Shown here piece by piece: positions 54,348 through 63,824 of a stretch of 64,000 bases of DNA. Location of the stretch: positions 1 to 64,000 of the forward strand of contig JAMPGV010000003.1 in NCBI GenBank assembly GCA_023663735.1. The letters are read 5' to 3'. Within the stretch, counting starts at the first letter, position 1. Every line of letters starts with the position of its first letter. The notes under the pieces are model-generated. The model did not search any database. It was not told the origin of the DNA and was given only the letters and a program-made list of their open reading frames with translations. The DNA is from Muribaculum sp. (GTDB taxonomy: Bacteria; Bacillota; Clostridia; Lachnospirales; Lachnospiraceae). A program made the position numbers and the translations under genes.

Positions 54348-57005
54348 TCATGCGTCTTCCGTGCCGCCGATCAGGCGTTTGGCCAGATTGACGGCGTCCG
54401 CCGCATCCTTGGAATAGCCGTCCGCCCCGATTTCGTCCGCATATTCCTGTGTGATGACCGCGCCGCCCACCATGATTTTGACGGAGAGGCGCTCTCTCCT
54501 TGCGCACGCTATGACCTCCCGCATCCGCTGCATGGTGGTGGTCATCAGCGCCGACAGCGCGATGATCCGGGCATGATGCTCCTTTGCCGCCTGAACGATC
54601 TGCTCCGCGGGGACGTCCTTCCCCAGATCAATCACCCGGAATCCGTAGTTTTTCAGCATCAACGCCACCAGATTCTTACCAATGTCATGAATGTCCCCCT
54701 CTACGGTGGCAATGACCACCACGGGCAGCTCTCCGCCCTCCGTCCGCTTTAACAGCAGCGGCTCCAGCACTTCGATAGCGTTCTTCATGGCTTCCGCTCC
54801 GGCGATCAGCTGGGGCAGGAAGTATTTCCCTTGGTCAAAATACGCGCCCACTTGATTGATGGCCGGAAGAAGCACCTCGTTCAAGAGATCGTCCGGTTTC
54901 TCTCCGGCATCCAGAGCCGTCTGCGTCAGCTTGGCGCTTCCGTTCCGATTGCCCTTTAACACCGCATGGTAAAGCGCGTCGCGATGCGGCTGTGCCGGCG
55001 CACCTCCCGCCGCACCGGCTCCATAAGCCGCTGTGGCGGACTTCGCCGAATTTTTCGCCGCCGAAATCTTCCCGCCGGAGGACGCCGTGACTGCCGCGGT
55101 TCCTTCCGCTGTAACGGCAGCCTTCCCGTCCGCAGGCACAACGGCAGCTATTGGTGCCGCTGGTGCCGCCATGGCCGCCGCTTCCCGTCTCTCCTTCACT
55201 TCCCCGGCAAGCTCAATATAGTGCATGTCCGCACCCTCTTTATCGAGCAGCAGATCCGTGGCCGCCGCGCAGCACATCAGCAGTTCCTGCGAGGGATTGG
55301 CGATGGCCATGGTGAGTCCCTCCCGGATGGCAAGCGCCAGAAACGCCGTGTTGACGAAACTCCTCTCCGGCATCCCGAAAGAGATATTGGACAGGCCGCA
55401 TATGGTGGCAAACCCCTGCTCTTTGCAGTAGCGGATCGTCTCCAGCGTCTCCAGCGCCGCGCGCTTGTTGGCTCCCACCGTGGCCACCAGCCCGTCCACC
55501 ACAATATCCTCCTTCCGCATCCCCAGCTCATAGGCTCTTTCGCTGACCGCCCGGATGATCCCGATTTTCTCCTCCAGACTCTGCGGCAGTCCCTCGTCGG
55601 AAAGGGGCAGCAGAATGAACATCGCGCCATATTTTGCCACGATGGGCAGAAGCTTTTCAAACTTTTCCTTCTCATACGAGACGGAATTGACCAGCGCCCG
55701 GCCGGGATAATAGCGCAAAGCCGCCTCCAGCACGTCCACATGACTGGAATCCAGTGACAGAGGCAGGTTTGTCACGCCGCCCACCTCTTCCAGCACACGC
55801 AGCATCATGGCTTTCTCGTCGATTCCGCTCATCCCCATATTGATATCCAGAATCTGCGCGCCGCGCGCCTCCTGCTCTTCCGCAAAATGAACCGCCCGCT
55901 CCGTGTTCCCCTCCCGAAGCTCCGCCTGCAAAGCCTTCTTGCCCGTGGGATTGATGCGCTCCCCCACCACGATAAAATGATGTTCCAAGCCGAACTCCAC
56001 CGTCATCCGTTCGCTGGAAAGATAACGCACACCCTCCGGACGGCGCGGAACTTCCACGGCTTTTGTGATTTCTGCTCCTTTGCTGATTCCTTTTCTGATT
56101 CCTTCTCTGATTCTTTCGCTTTCTCCCAAACGCTCCCGCAAAGCCCGGATATGTTCCGGCGTGGTGCCGCAGCAGCCGCCCAGCAGAGTCGCTCCGGACT
56201 CATATAAACGGCACATCCCCTCGGCAAATTCCTCAGCTCCCATCTGATAATAGGTGCGTCCCTCTGCATCCAGAGCAGGAAATCCTGCATTTGGTTTGGC
56301 AATGATCGGTATTTGCGTAACAGAAGCCATCTCCTGCAAGATTTCCTGCATTTTATCCGGTCCCGTGGAACAATTCACTCCCACGGCACAGGCTCCCAGA
56401 CTTTCCGCCACCACCGCCGCCGTCCGGGCGTCCGTTCCGTACAGCATTCTCCCCGCAGGCTCAAACGTAAAACTCACCATCACCGGGAGGGAGCAGACTT
56501 CTTTGGCGGCGATCAGCGCCGCTCTGGTCTCCGCAAGACTCATCATGGTCTCCACCACCAGCAGATCCACCCCCGCCTCCGCAAGCATCCGGATCTGTTC
56601 CTTATAGACGTCAATCAAAGTCTCCGGCTCCATGGTTCCCATGGGGCGCAGCTGCTCTCCCGTCATGGTGAGATCCCCTGCCACATAGACTTTCCGCCCA
56701 TCGGCCGCCCGGGCGGCCTCCGCAGAAATGGCCGTCAGCTCCCGGATCATGCGCTCCATCCGGCCGTCAAGGCCATACTCCGCCAGTTTGATGCGGTTGG
56801 CGGTAAAAGTCGGCGCATACAGGATCTCCGTCCCCGCCTCCACATATCGTTTCTGCAAATCAAGCATGACGTCCCGGTGTTCCAGAATCCACTGTTCCGG
56901 GCAGACGCCGGAAGGCATACCCGCGCATACCAGATTGGAGCCGGTTGCGCCGTCCAGATAGATGATTTGGCGGTCTGCCCATTTTTCAAATTCTGCTCTT
57001 GTCAT
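54348..57005 (-). CDS. metH: Methionine synthase, B12-dependent, lacking the reactivation domain
   Basis: An 885-residue MetH. Residues 1-300: homocysteine-binding barrel with zinc Cys in GVNCSTGP and GGCCGTTPEH. Residues 320-600: methyltetrahydrofolate (pterin-binding) domain (VVGERINPTGKK, ILDINMGMSG, SLDSSHVDVLEAAL). Residues 610-690: an Ala-rich linker of unusual length. Residues 690-885: B12-binding module with DIHDIGKNLVALML. The SAM reactivation domain is absent, normal for Clostridia, where a separate protein is used. ATG at 57005 follows GAGAGGG. No cobalamin or SAM riboswitch is evident upstream. Confidence 0.93.
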   Translation of the reverse strand: MTRAEFEKWADRQIIYLDGATGSNLVCAGMPSGVCPEQWILEHRDVMLDLQKRYVEAGTEILYAPTFTANRIKLAEYGLDGRMERMIRELTAISAEAARAADGRKVYVAGDLTMTGEQLRPMGTMEPETLIDVYKEQIRMLAEAGVDLLVVETMMSLAETRAALIAAKEVCSLPVMVSFTFEPAGRMLYGTDARTAAVVAESLGACAVGVNCSTGPDKMQEILQEMASVTQIPIIAKPNAGFPALDAEGRTYYQMGAEEFAEGMCRLYESGATLLGGCCGTTPEHIRALRERLGESERIREGIRKGISKGAEITKAVEVPRRPEGVRYLSSERMTVEFGLEHHFIVVGERINPTGKKALQAELREGNTERAVHFAEEQEARGAQILDINMGMSGIDEKAMMLRVLEEVGGVTNLPLSLDSSHVDVLEAALRYYPGRALVNSVSYEKEKFEKLLPIVAKYGAMFILLPLSDEGLPQSLEEKIGIIRAVSERAYELGMRKEDIVVDGLVATVGANKRAALETLETIRYCKEQGFATICGLSNISFGMPERSFVNTAFLALAIREGLTMAIANPSQELLMCCAAATDLLLDKEGADMHYIELAGEVKERREAAAMAAPAAPIAAVVPADGKAAVTAEGTAAVTASSGGKISAAKNSAKSATAAYGAGAAGGAPAQPHRDALYHAVLKGNRNGSAKLTQTALDAGEKPDDLLNEVLLPAINQVGAYFDQGKYFLPQLIAGAEAMKNAIEVLEPLLLKRTEGGELPVVVIATVEGDIHDIGKNLVALMLKNYGFRVIDLGKDVPAEQIVQAAKEHHARIIALSALMTTTMQRMREVIACARRERLSVKIMVGGAVITQEYADEIGADGYSKDAADAVNLAKRLIGGTEDA

Positions 57006-57111
57006 GTTGTTCCCTCTCACATCTGTTTATCATATAGCACCAAGTTATTATACCATGTCTGCCCCTGCTCCGCAAATACAGATGAATACTTCTTAAGATT
57101 TTCGATAGAGG

Positions 57112-57140
57112 TTGCGGACGGCATGAAATTGTGATAAATT
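57112..57140 (+). promoter_or_regulatory. Sigma-A-like promoter of the lipoprotein gene
   Basis: TTGCGG (57112-57117) and TAAATT (57135-57140), 17 bp apart, 49 bases before the TTG start at 57190. Confidence 0.45.
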
Positions 57141-57189
57141 TTATAAGAGATTTTCCGATCAATACTTGCACTCAAGGGAGGAATCTATT

Positions 57190-57720
57190 TTGCATACAAT
57201 CCGAAAGCGCATCAAACAAAAAAGTATTTCATGTTTACCTGCGCGCACATGTTTACCTGCATGGCTGCTGGCCGCCATTTTGTTCACGGGATGCGGCACG
57301 CCGCAGGAAACATTGCAGTTTCAGAAAGAAATGGACGCATTCTGCACTTCGGTGTCGGAGCTGAACGAATCCATCAATCAAATCGACGCAGAGGCTGACA
57401 ATGCCGTATCGCTTGCACTGGCCTATCTTGACCAGCTCGACGAAGCGTTTCAGGATTTTGCCGAGATGGATTTTCCGGAGGAATACGACTATCTGGAATC
57501 GCTCGCCGACGAAGCCGCATCCTATATGCAGGAAGCCGTCCAAAGCTATCACGAGGCCTATGCGGACGGCGGTTATGACCAAGACAACGCCGACTATGCA
57601 AGAGAAAATTCCGCGCGGGCTTTCAAGCGGGTGCAGGTCATTCTAAGCATCCTGCGCGGCGAAGATCCCTCCTCCGGCCAGACGACGCAGCCGGACTCCG
57701 GCGAGGAATCCGCGCCCTGA
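57190..57720 (+). CDS. Small lipoprotein, helical, unknown function
   Basis: A 176-residue lipoprotein. Its basic N-terminal part (HTIRKRIKQKS) and LLAAILFTGCG give a signal peptide and lipobox Cys near residue 36. The mature part is mainly helical and acidic (SELNESINQIDAEADNAVSL, LDQLDEAFQDFAEMDFPEEY), ending in Pro/Ser-rich sequence. The start is TTG at 57190, set by AGGGAGG eight bases upstream; a preceding in-frame ATG lacks such a site. It is a single plus-strand gene, divergent from metH. Confidence 0.75.
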   Translation: MHTIRKRIKQKSISCLPARTCLPAWLLAAILFTGCGTPQETLQFQKEMDAFCTSVSELNESINQIDAEADNAVSLALAYLDQLDEAFQDFAEMDFPEEYDYLESLADEAASYMQEAVQSYHEAYADGGYDQDNADYARENSARAFKRVQVILSILRGEDPSSGQTTQPDSGEESAP

Positions 57721-57769
57721 AATCAAACAACGGATGTCAGGCTCCGCCAAACATCCTTATGTTAAACGA

Positions 57770-57802
57770 AAAGGCTGTTGTGCAGATTACACAACAGCCT
57801 TT
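57770..57802 (+). terminator. Intrinsic terminator after the small lipoprotein
   Basis: Perfect 13-bp stem AAAGGCTGTTGTG / CACAACAGCCTTT, loop CAGATTA. No long T-run follows. The loop region resembles the TGTGCAGATT box of the palindromic elements, and TGTAGTCGTCC follows, as next to copy B. Confidence 0.55.
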
Positions 57803-57904
57803 ATGTAGTCGTCCTATTCGCCTGACTGCCGATTCCCTAGAAAACGATCCATTTCCTGCGAACGGCGGTCTGATTCTTTCTTACATTCTTGAATCTTTCA
57901 TTCC

Positions 57905-58195
57905 TTATTTCAGCAGATGAATCTTGCCGATCAGAGGAAGCTCCTTATCCTCGTCCTTGCAGGCGTATACGATACCCATGATCGCAAATACGAAAATAGC
58001 GATGTCGCCGATGCAGGCAATAATCAATCCAACTACAGGGATAATTGCAATCACATTCAGAACCACGGTACAGAGGAACAGTACCAGACCCTGATTCAAA
58101 TGCACTTTGGCGCCTTCTTTGTCTCCTGCGAGGAATGCGATCAGCCAGAAAATGAGGCCAAGATACGCAAAAATACTTGTTACTTTCTTGTTCAT
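57905..58195 (-). CDS. Small membrane protein (DUF4870/Tic20-like)
   Basis: A 96-residue protein with three hydrophobic helices (IFAYLGLIFWLIAFLAG, GLVLFLCTVVLNVIAIIPVV, CIGDIAIFVFAIMGIVYAC) and a Lys-rich end. The pattern NQGLVLF matches DUF4870 proteins, whose role is unknown. ATG at 58195 follows AAAAGGAGAAAATT. It is the last of three small membrane genes in a row. Confidence 0.8.
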   Translation of the reverse strand: MNKKVTSIFAYLGLIFWLIAFLAGDKEGAKVHLNQGLVLFLCTVVLNVIAIIPVVGLIIACIGDIAIFVFAIMGIVYACKDEDKELPLIGKIHLLK

Positions 58196-58333
58196 AATTT
58201 TCTCCTTTTCCGCCCTTGAGGCTGTAAACATTTCATACAATGAATACTATATCGCATGTCAGGGCTTTCGTCAATACAAAATTTTAAGAAAAAATTTCCT
58301 TTTTGTTTATAAATGTTAAGCAAAAAATAAGAA

Positions 58334-58762
58334 TTACATTACAATTCCGTATCCGAACTTTAACACGTTTTTCACCACGCAGTTCAAGACCAGCACCACC
58401 AAGCATCCATACATAATCCACGGCTCGAACAGCATCCCGCGGATCCGGGGGACGTGAAGTTTCTCCAAAGTATGGCTGATCATATACCATGCGTACATGA
58501 TGATGATGTAGAGCAGCATCGGATGATACCATGCCGCCAATAGAATCTCACCGTGAACCAGCGCCTTGAGCGCTCTTGTGCCGCCGCATCCCGGGCAGTA
58601 AATCCCCCAGAACTTCCAGAACATGCACTCCCCGCGGGGAAGGAGCGGCAATATCCATTCTACCAGAATATAGGCCGACGCCAGCCCCACGGGAAGCATT
58701 ACAAGTCCTGTGCGATACAGAACCTCTTCTGTACTTAATTCCTTTAATTCTTTTTTGGTCAT
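58334..58762 (-). CDS. DUF2752 membrane protein
   Basis: A 142-residue protein with the DUF2752 motif YCPGCGGTRALKALVHGEIL and a following LAAWYHPMLLYIIIMYAWYM. Three or four transmembrane helices. Function is unknown; members often lie near TM2 or DUF4190 proteins, as here. The ribosome site is weak. Confidence 0.88.
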   Translation of the reverse strand: MTKKELKELSTEEVLYRTGLVMLPVGLASAYILVEWILPLLPRGECMFWKFWGIYCPGCGGTRALKALVHGEILLAAWYHPMLLYIIIMYAWYMISHTLEKLHVPRIRGMLFEPWIMYGCLVVLVLNCVVKNVLKFGYGIVM

Positions 58763-58824
58763 TCTTTTTTGATCATTCTTTCATTCTAATCCGTTCATAT
58801 GATCCACATTGGCAGGGACAGCGA

Positions 58825-59217
58825 TTACATATCCAGCATCGCAACGCCGCCAGCCAGAATCCAATAGATCAGCGAGAACACATTCAGCACCATACCGATG
58901 ATCGAGCAGACTAAACCTGCCGTTCCCACGCCCGTCTGCTTCTGCTTGTTCCCGACAATCGACATGATCAATCCTGCGATCGCAAAGATGATACCGCCGC
59001 CGCAGCAGCATGTGAGTACAATTGATACGATACCCATCACCAAACCTGCGATAGACATGCCCGGCGTCGTGTTCGACTGCTCTTCCACCACAGGGGCTGT
59101 GTACATGCTTCCGCCGTACTGGCTGGTGTTGTCCTGATAATTGCCCGTCGTTCCCTGCGTGTAAACATTCTGCGTGTTCTGCTCATTCTGTTCATTCTGA
59201 AAATTCTGTCCGTCCAT
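58825..59217 (-). CDS. DUF4190-like small membrane protein
   Basis: A 130-residue protein. Residues 1-60 are Asn/Gln-rich and probably disordered (FQNEQNEQNTQNVYTQG). Two hydrophobic helices follow: SIAGLVMGIVSIVLTCCCGG and GTAGLVCSIIGMVLNVFSLI. This matches DUF4190 proteins. ATG at 59217 follows AAGGAGAGACGG. It is first in a set with the DUF2752 and DUF4870 genes. Confidence 0.82.
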   Translation of the reverse strand: MDGQNFQNEQNEQNTQNVYTQGTTGNYQDNTSQYGGSMYTAPVVEEQSNTTPGMSIAGLVMGIVSIVLTCCCGGGIIFAIAGLIMSIVGNKQKQTGVGTAGLVCSIIGMVLNVFSLIYWILAGGVAMLDM

Positions 59218-59303
59218 TCCGTCTCTCCTTTTATTTTCCTTTAAATTATATGATTCCATCCGGCCTTTTACGCCTGATTAGACGCAATGCCTGAAAGGAT
59301 CCG

Positions 59304-60878
59304 TTAAATTTTGAAAGTCTGTATGCTCTTTGCCAGACTCTCCGCCTCCCCGGCCATATCGGCCGCATTTGCTTCCATGTCGTGCATCAGCGCCGTCAGC
59401 TCCTCGACGGAAGCGTTGATCTCCTGCGCTGCCGCAGCATTGGATTCCGAGGTATCTCCCAAAGTTTCCACCTCATCCGAAATATTGCTGATTTCCTTCA
59501 CGGTGTTCTCCACCGCCTTGTCAATCTGAGCGACTCTCACGCCGATCTCTTCAATATCCGCGTTGACGCTCTCGAAGGATTTGATGGTCTCCCGGATCGC
59601 CTGAATATTGTTGTCGTTGTTGACCACCACTTCCTCGATGCTGTCCTCGCACTCCTTGAAGTCGTAGGTGATATTGTCGATAATGACTTTGATTCTCGTC
59701 AGATCCTCGCTGGTTTTCTCACTCAGATCCCGGATGCTTCCTGCCACCACCGAGAATCCGCGTCCTGTCTCTCCCGCTCTGGAAGCCTCTATAGATGCGT
59801 TTAGGCTTAAAAGTTTTGTCTGGGAAGCAATCTCATCGATGCTCTTCACGATGTCAACCATCTGGGCAATGACCTCATTGGTCGCCTTGATCTTCGCCGC
59901 AATGCCTCTGACGCTCTCCGTCATATTCTGGCTGCTCTCGTTCACAGACTCAATCTTCCCCTTCATACTGACGTCGCTCTCACCCAGCCGCTCCGAGCAG
60001 TCCACAATATTGGCAATGGAGCGCTCGATGTCGTTGCTGCTCTCCTGCATCAGGCTGACGGAAGCGTTCACATCGCTGACCACCTGCGCCATCTGGGTGC
60101 TTCCCATGGCAACTTCCTCGATGGCCTTGGAAATCTCCAGCGAAGCGTTCAGCGTGGACGCCGTCTTATCCTTGAGATCCTCCGCCGTTCCGCGCACATT
60201 GCCGCCAACGGTCGTAATTTTGGTCACCACACTGTTCAGATTGCCCAGCATCTTCTTGACGGAGCCGTCTATCTTGGCCACCTCGTCAAAACCCTTCATC
60301 GGCTCCTGACTGCCGGTCAGATCTCCGGCCGCCACCGCGTTCACCGTCTCACTCACCCGAAGAACGGTTCGTGCGATCCTGCCCGCCACCAGATACACCA
60401 CCACGGCGGAAACCGCCAAGACAACGACTCCCATGCCGAGAATAGCGCCCATCAGTTGGTATAGCGTGTTCTGAACATCCGCCTGCGGCTTGCCCGAGAA
60501 GACCATGCCGTCCTCCGTGGGAATATAATACCCGTAATACTTTACGCCGTTCACATTCACGTCGGTGCTGAAATACTCTTGATTCCCGTCGATTACCGCC
60601 GCCACAACTTCGGGGGAAGCCTTCGTGCCGACGGCTCCCTCGATGGAGCTTTCCACGCGCATGTCTCCCTCAAAGACGGTAATGTCCACATCCGAATCCT
60701 TGAAGGCGTCAATTTCGTTGCTGAGATATCCGTTTAGCGCGATATTAAGCTGCGTCCGGTTTGCCTCAACCAGCGCCGCTTTCGCCATGAACATTGCGTA
60801 AACACTGACGATCACGCTCAATATCACCAAGGGAATGAGGGTCAATGCAATCAGTTTACCTTTTAAGCCTACCTTCAT
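59304..60878 (-). CDS. Methyl-accepting chemotaxis protein
   Basis: A 524-residue receptor. Helix 1 ([20 protein letters not shown]), a small external sensor of about 110 residues with [20 protein letters not shown] (single Cache-like), helix 2 ([20 protein letters not shown]), a HAMP segment, and a long cytoplasmic coiled coil. The signalling tip reads [20 protein letters not shown], then [20 protein letters not shown]. The gene has CTAGGAGG before its ATG. No cheA/cheW genes are nearby, so its signal partners are elsewhere. Confidence 0.94.
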   Translation of the reverse strand: MKVGLKGKLIALTLIPLVILSVIVSVYAMFMAKAALVEANRTQLNIALNGYLSNEIDAFKDSDVDITVFEGDMRVESSIEGAVGTKASPEVVAAVIDGNQEYFSTDVNVNGVKYYGYYIPTEDGMVFSGKPQADVQNTLYQLMGAILGMGVVVLAVSAVVVYLVAGRIARTVLRVSETVNAVAAGDLTGSQEPMKGFDEVAKIDGSVKKMLGNLNSVVTKITTVGGNVRGTAEDLKDKTASTLNASLEISKAIEEVAMGSTQMAQVVSDVNASVSLMQESSNDIERSIANIVDCSERLGESDVSMKGKIESVNESSQNMTESVRGIAAKIKATNEVIAQMVDIVKSIDEIASQTKLLSLNASIEASRAGETGRGFSVVAGSIRDLSEKTSEDLTRIKVIIDNITYDFKECEDSIEEVVVNNDNNIQAIRETIKSFESVNADIEEIGVRVAQIDKAVENTVKEISNISDEVETLGDTSESNAAAAQEINASVEELTALMHDMEANAADMAGEAESLAKSIQTFKI

Positions 60879-60889
60879 CTCTTTTCCTC

Positions 60890-61900
60890 CTAGAATTTTC
60901 CGGCGTTTGCTGCCTCCTCTATGGATACTGCCACCGCAACCGTCATACCTACCATGGGGTTATTGCCCGCGCCGATCAGTCCCATCATTTCCACATGGGC
61001 GGGAACGGAGGACGAGCCTGCGAACTGTGCGTCGGAATGCATACGTCCCAAGGTATCCGTCATGCCATAAGATGCGGGGCCTGCAGCCATGTTGTCGGGA
61101 TGAAGCGTGCGCCCGGTGCCGCCGCCGGATGCAACGGAAAAGTATTTCTTGCCCTGCTCGATGCACTCCTTCTTATAAGTACCTGCAACGGGATGCTGGA
61201 ATCTGGTGGGATTGGTGGAATTGCCGGTGATGGAAACGTCCACGCCCTCCTTGTGCATGATCGCAACGCCCTCGCAGACGTCGTTTGCGCCATAGCAGTT
61301 GACTTTCGCGCGCAGTCCCTCGGAATAGGACTTGCGGAACACTTCTTTCACCGTGTTGGTATAGGGATCATACTCGGTCTCAACGAACGTGAATCCGTTG
61401 ATGCGGGAAATGATCTGCGCAGCGTCCTTGCCCAGACCGTTCAGGATCACTCTCAAGGGTTTCTTGCGGACTTTATTGGCTTTCTCCGCAATACCGATCG
61501 CGCCCTCGGCTGCCGCAAAGGACTCGTGACCCGCCAGAAAGCAGAAACACTCGGTCTCCTCCTCCAGAAGCATCTTGCCCAGATTGCCGTGGCCAAGGCC
61601 TACCTTGCGGGTGTCCGCAACGGATCCGGGAATACAGAACGCCTGAAGTCCCTCGCCGATTGCAGCTGCCGCATCCGCCGCTTTTCTGCAGTCTTTCTTG
61701 ATCGCAATGGCTGCGCCTACCGTGTACGCCCAACATGCGTTTTCAAAACAGATGGGCTGGATGCCCTTGACTTGGTTGTAAACGTCAAGTCCCGCATCCT
61801 TCGTAATCTTCTCGGCCTCCTCGATGGAAGAGATACCGTAACCGTTCAAAACGGAATTGATTTTGTCAATTCTTCTTTCATAGGATTCAAATAATGCCAT
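60890..61900 (-). CDS. GGGtGRT family protein
   Basis: A 336-residue protein of the GGGtGRT family, named for the motif seen in [18 protein letters not shown]. Other conserved stretches are [39 protein letters not shown] and [20 protein letters not shown]. It is soluble and of unknown function. ATG at 61900 follows AAGGAGGAC. It is 19 bp downstream of a NifU-like scaffold gene, a pairing I recall as common in Clostridia and other anaerobes; several conserved Cys suggest metal or cluster handling. Confidence 0.88.
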   Translation of the reverse strand: MALFESYERRIDKINSVLNGYGISSIEEAEKITKDAGLDVYNQVKGIQPICFENACWAYTVGAAIAIKKDCRKAADAAAAIGEGLQAFCIPGSVADTRKVGLGHGNLGKMLLEEETECFCFLAGHESFAAAEGAIGIAEKANKVRKKPLRVILNGLGKDAAQIISRINGFTFVETEYDPYTNTVKEVFRKSYSEGLRAKVNCYGANDVCEGVAIMHKEGVDVSITGNSTNPTRFQHPVAGTYKKECIEQGKKYFSVASGGGTGRTLHPDNMAAGPASYGMTDTLGRMHSDAQFAGSSSVPAHVEMMGLIGAGNNPMVGMTVAVAVSIEEAANAGKF

Positions 61901-61919
61901 CTTGTGTGTCCTCCTTCTC

Positions 61920-62612
61920 TTATTCCTGTCTGGGGTCAATAATCTTTACAGCGTCAGCTACGCGGCCATACTGTCCTTTGGCCTTCTCATATGCGGTATT
62001 GGGATCATCGCCCTTCTTGATGAAGTCGGTCATCTTGCCAAGACTCACAAACTGATACCCGATAATCTGATCCTCTGCGTCCAGAGCGATACCGGTCACA
62101 TACCCTTCCGCCATCTCCAGATAGCGGGGGCCTTTCTTCAAAGTGCCATACATGGTGCCGACCTGACTTCTGAGTCCTTTGCCCAGATCCTCAAGTCCTG
62201 CGCCGATGGGCAGGCCGTCCTCGGAGAATGCGCTCTGGGTGCGCCCGTAAACGATCTGCAAAAACAGCTCTCTCATGGCGGTGTTGATCGCGTCGCACAC
62301 CAGATCTGTATTCAATGCCTCCATCACGGTCCTCCCCGGAAGGATCTCAGCCGCCATGGCTGCGGAATGGGTCATGCCGGAACAGCCGATGGTCTCCACC
62401 AGAGCCTCCTGAATAATTCCCTCTTTCACATTCAAAGTCAATTTGCAGGCGCCCTGCTGAGGGGCGCACCAGCCGATGCCGTGTGTCAGGCCGGAAATAT
62501 CTTTGACATCTTTTGCCTTCACCCATTTTGCCTCCTCGGGAATGGGCGCACAGCCGTGGTTCACACCCTGTGCTACGGGACACATCTCTTCAACTTCTTT
62601 TGAATAAATCAT
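61920..62612 (-). CDS. NifU-like iron-sulfur scaffold-related protein
   Basis: A 230-residue protein related to the NifU N-terminal (IscU-like) scaffold. Cys-containing motifs are EMCPVAQGVNHGCAPIP, GIGWCAPQQGACKLTL and ETIGCSGMTHSAAMAAEILP, the last close to the IscU/NifU region. The rest (GGTLKK-like, KGPRYLEMAEGYVTGI) is family-specific. The partner is the GGGtGRT protein downstream. It may build or carry clusters for a pathway not seen in this window. AAGGAG precedes the ATG, and a promoter lies at 62714-62743. Confidence 0.85.
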   Translation of the reverse strand: MIYSKEVEEMCPVAQGVNHGCAPIPEEAKWVKAKDVKDISGLTHGIGWCAPQQGACKLTLNVKEGIIQEALVETIGCSGMTHSAAMAAEILPGRTVMEALNTDLVCDAINTAMRELFLQIVYGRTQSAFSEDGLPIGAGLEDLGKGLRSQVGTMYGTLKKGPRYLEMAEGYVTGIALDAEDQIIGYQFVSLGKMTDFIKKGDDPNTAYEKAKGQYGRVADAVKIIDPRQE

Positions 62613-62713
62613 GCGAAATCTCCTTTCAAATCTCTTTCTGGTGATACTTTTGATGCTTTATCAGGGATACCTGTCTCCCCTTATTTATGTACTGCCAGAA
62701 CTACACTTCTCCA

Positions 62714-62743
62714 TTTTAACATAAACAGAGCGGTTTTGGCAAT
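62714..62743 (-). promoter_or_regulatory. Sigma-A promoter of the NifU-like/GGGtGRT operon
   Basis: On the minus strand TTGCCA (62738-62743) and TAAAAT (62714-62719), 18 bp apart, about 100 bases before the ATG at 62612. Confidence 0.6.
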
Positions 62744-62798
62744 ATTTTATCGAATAAACAAAAATAATGCGACAGGTTATTCCGTAATCCGGCAAGTC

Positions 62799-62943
62799 AC
62801 GCCACCGAAGAACGGATATTGCGCTTCAGACCCACTTTCGTTTGGATAAAAACGCAACGGACACATAAGGTGCCTAAATACGGCACCTAAGTGCCGGCGT
62901 TTTTATACAGTCTTCACCGCAATATCTGTTCTCCGGCGTCCGA
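62799..62943. repeat. Palindromic intergenic element, copy E (divergent)
   Basis: A 145-bp palindrome. Its outer arms pair ACGCCACCGAAGAACGGATA with the reverse of the right end (GGACGCCGGAGAACAGATAT). The inner hairpin at 62846-62906 pairs ATAAAAACGC with GCGTTTTTAT and GGTGCC with GGCACC. The core (GGCACTTAGG-GC-GTATTT) matches copies B and C. It may also terminate the ABC transporter transcript, since TTTTTATCC follows on the minus strand. It occupies part of the gene-free stretch 62613-63002. Confidence 0.7.
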
Positions 62944-62962
62944 AACTGTACTGTCGGAATAG

Positions 62963-63024
62963 CCGCTACGCTAAGATCATCCTGTCGTACAACGACAGCC
63001 CGCTACGCTAAGATCATCCTGTCG
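62963..63024. repeat. 26-bp direct duplication at the 3' end of the ABC ATPase gene
   Basis: CCGCTACGCTAAGATCATCC plus TGTCGT is found at 62963-62988 and 62999-63024 (36-bp period). The second copy covers the stop codon and the last codons (NDRMILA) of the gene. Confidence 0.85.
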
Positions 63025-63824
63025 TTGGCGAGTTCGCCGCCACTGGCCTCCTCGAACTTGGCCAGCAGGTCTTTCACGTGCAGGGAGCGCTTCTCCTCGC
63101 CCGCCACGTCGTAGATGATGTGTCCCTCATGCATCATGACCAGACGGTTGCCGTGAGCGATGGCGTCCTTCATATTATGGGTGACCATCATGGCCGTCAG
63201 ATGGTTTTCGCTGATGATCTGCTCGCTGATCTCCAGCACCTTGGCCGCGGTCTTGGGATCGAGCGCCGCAGTATGCTCGTCTAACAGAAGGAGTTTCGGC
63301 TGTTTCAGGGACGCCATGAGCAGCGTGACCGCCTGTCTCTGTCCGCCGGAGAGAAGCCCCACCTTGCTCGTCATGCGCTCCTCCAGCCCAAGCCCCAGCA
63401 CCTGCAGTTTTTCCCTAAACAGCTCCCGCTCGGCTCTGGAGATTCCCCATTTTAGGGTGCGCCTCTGTCCCCTGCGGTACGCGATCGACATATTTTCCTC
63501 GATATCCATGGTGGCGGCGGTTCCCGTCATGGGATCCTGAAAGACCCGGCCCAGATACGGCGCGCGCTTGTGTTCCGCCAGATTCGTGATGTCCGTTCCG
63601 TCGATGATAATCCGCCCTTCGTCGATCGGCCAGACCCCGGCGATGGCGTTCAGCGTCGTAGACTTGCCCGCGCCGTTTCCGCCGATGATGGTGACAAAGT
63701 CGCCGGGATTCAGGCGCAGGTTCACACCGTCGAGCGCCACTTTCTCGTTGATGGTTCCGCGGTTGAACACTTTGCGGACATTCTGAATCTCCAGTGCATA
63801 ATTTGCAGTATTCTGACCGCTCAT
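63003..63824 (-). CDS. ABC transporter ATP-binding protein (PhnK-like, COG1101 type)
   Basis: A 273-residue ATPase. Walker A GGNGAGKSTT, Q-loop VFQDPMTGTAATMDIEENMS, signature LLSGGQRQAVTLLMASL, Walker B LLLLDEHTAALDPKT and H-loop MVTHNMKDAI. The pattern fits importers that pair with a permease of branched-chain type and a lipoprotein of the TrpX type. Its start overlaps the permease stop (ATGA). The substrate is not decided here. Confidence 0.9.
   Translation of the reverse strand: MSGQNTANYALEIQNVRKVFNRGTINEKVALDGVNLRLNPGDFVTIIGGNGAGKSTTLNAIAGVWPIDEGRIIIDGTDITNLAEHKRAPYLGRVFQDPMTGTAATMDIEENMSIAYRRGQRRTLKWGISRAERELFREKLQVLGLGLEERMTSKVGLLSGGQRQAVTLLMASLKQPKLLLLDEHTAALDPKTAAKVLEISEQIISENHLTAMMVTHNMKDAIAHGNRLVMMHEGHIIYDVAGEEKRSLHVKDLLAKFEEASGGELANDRMILA

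Noticed and set aside
57006..57189. Riboswitch (cobalamin or SAM) before metH
   Set aside because: No recognisable conserved boxes or terminator in this gap.
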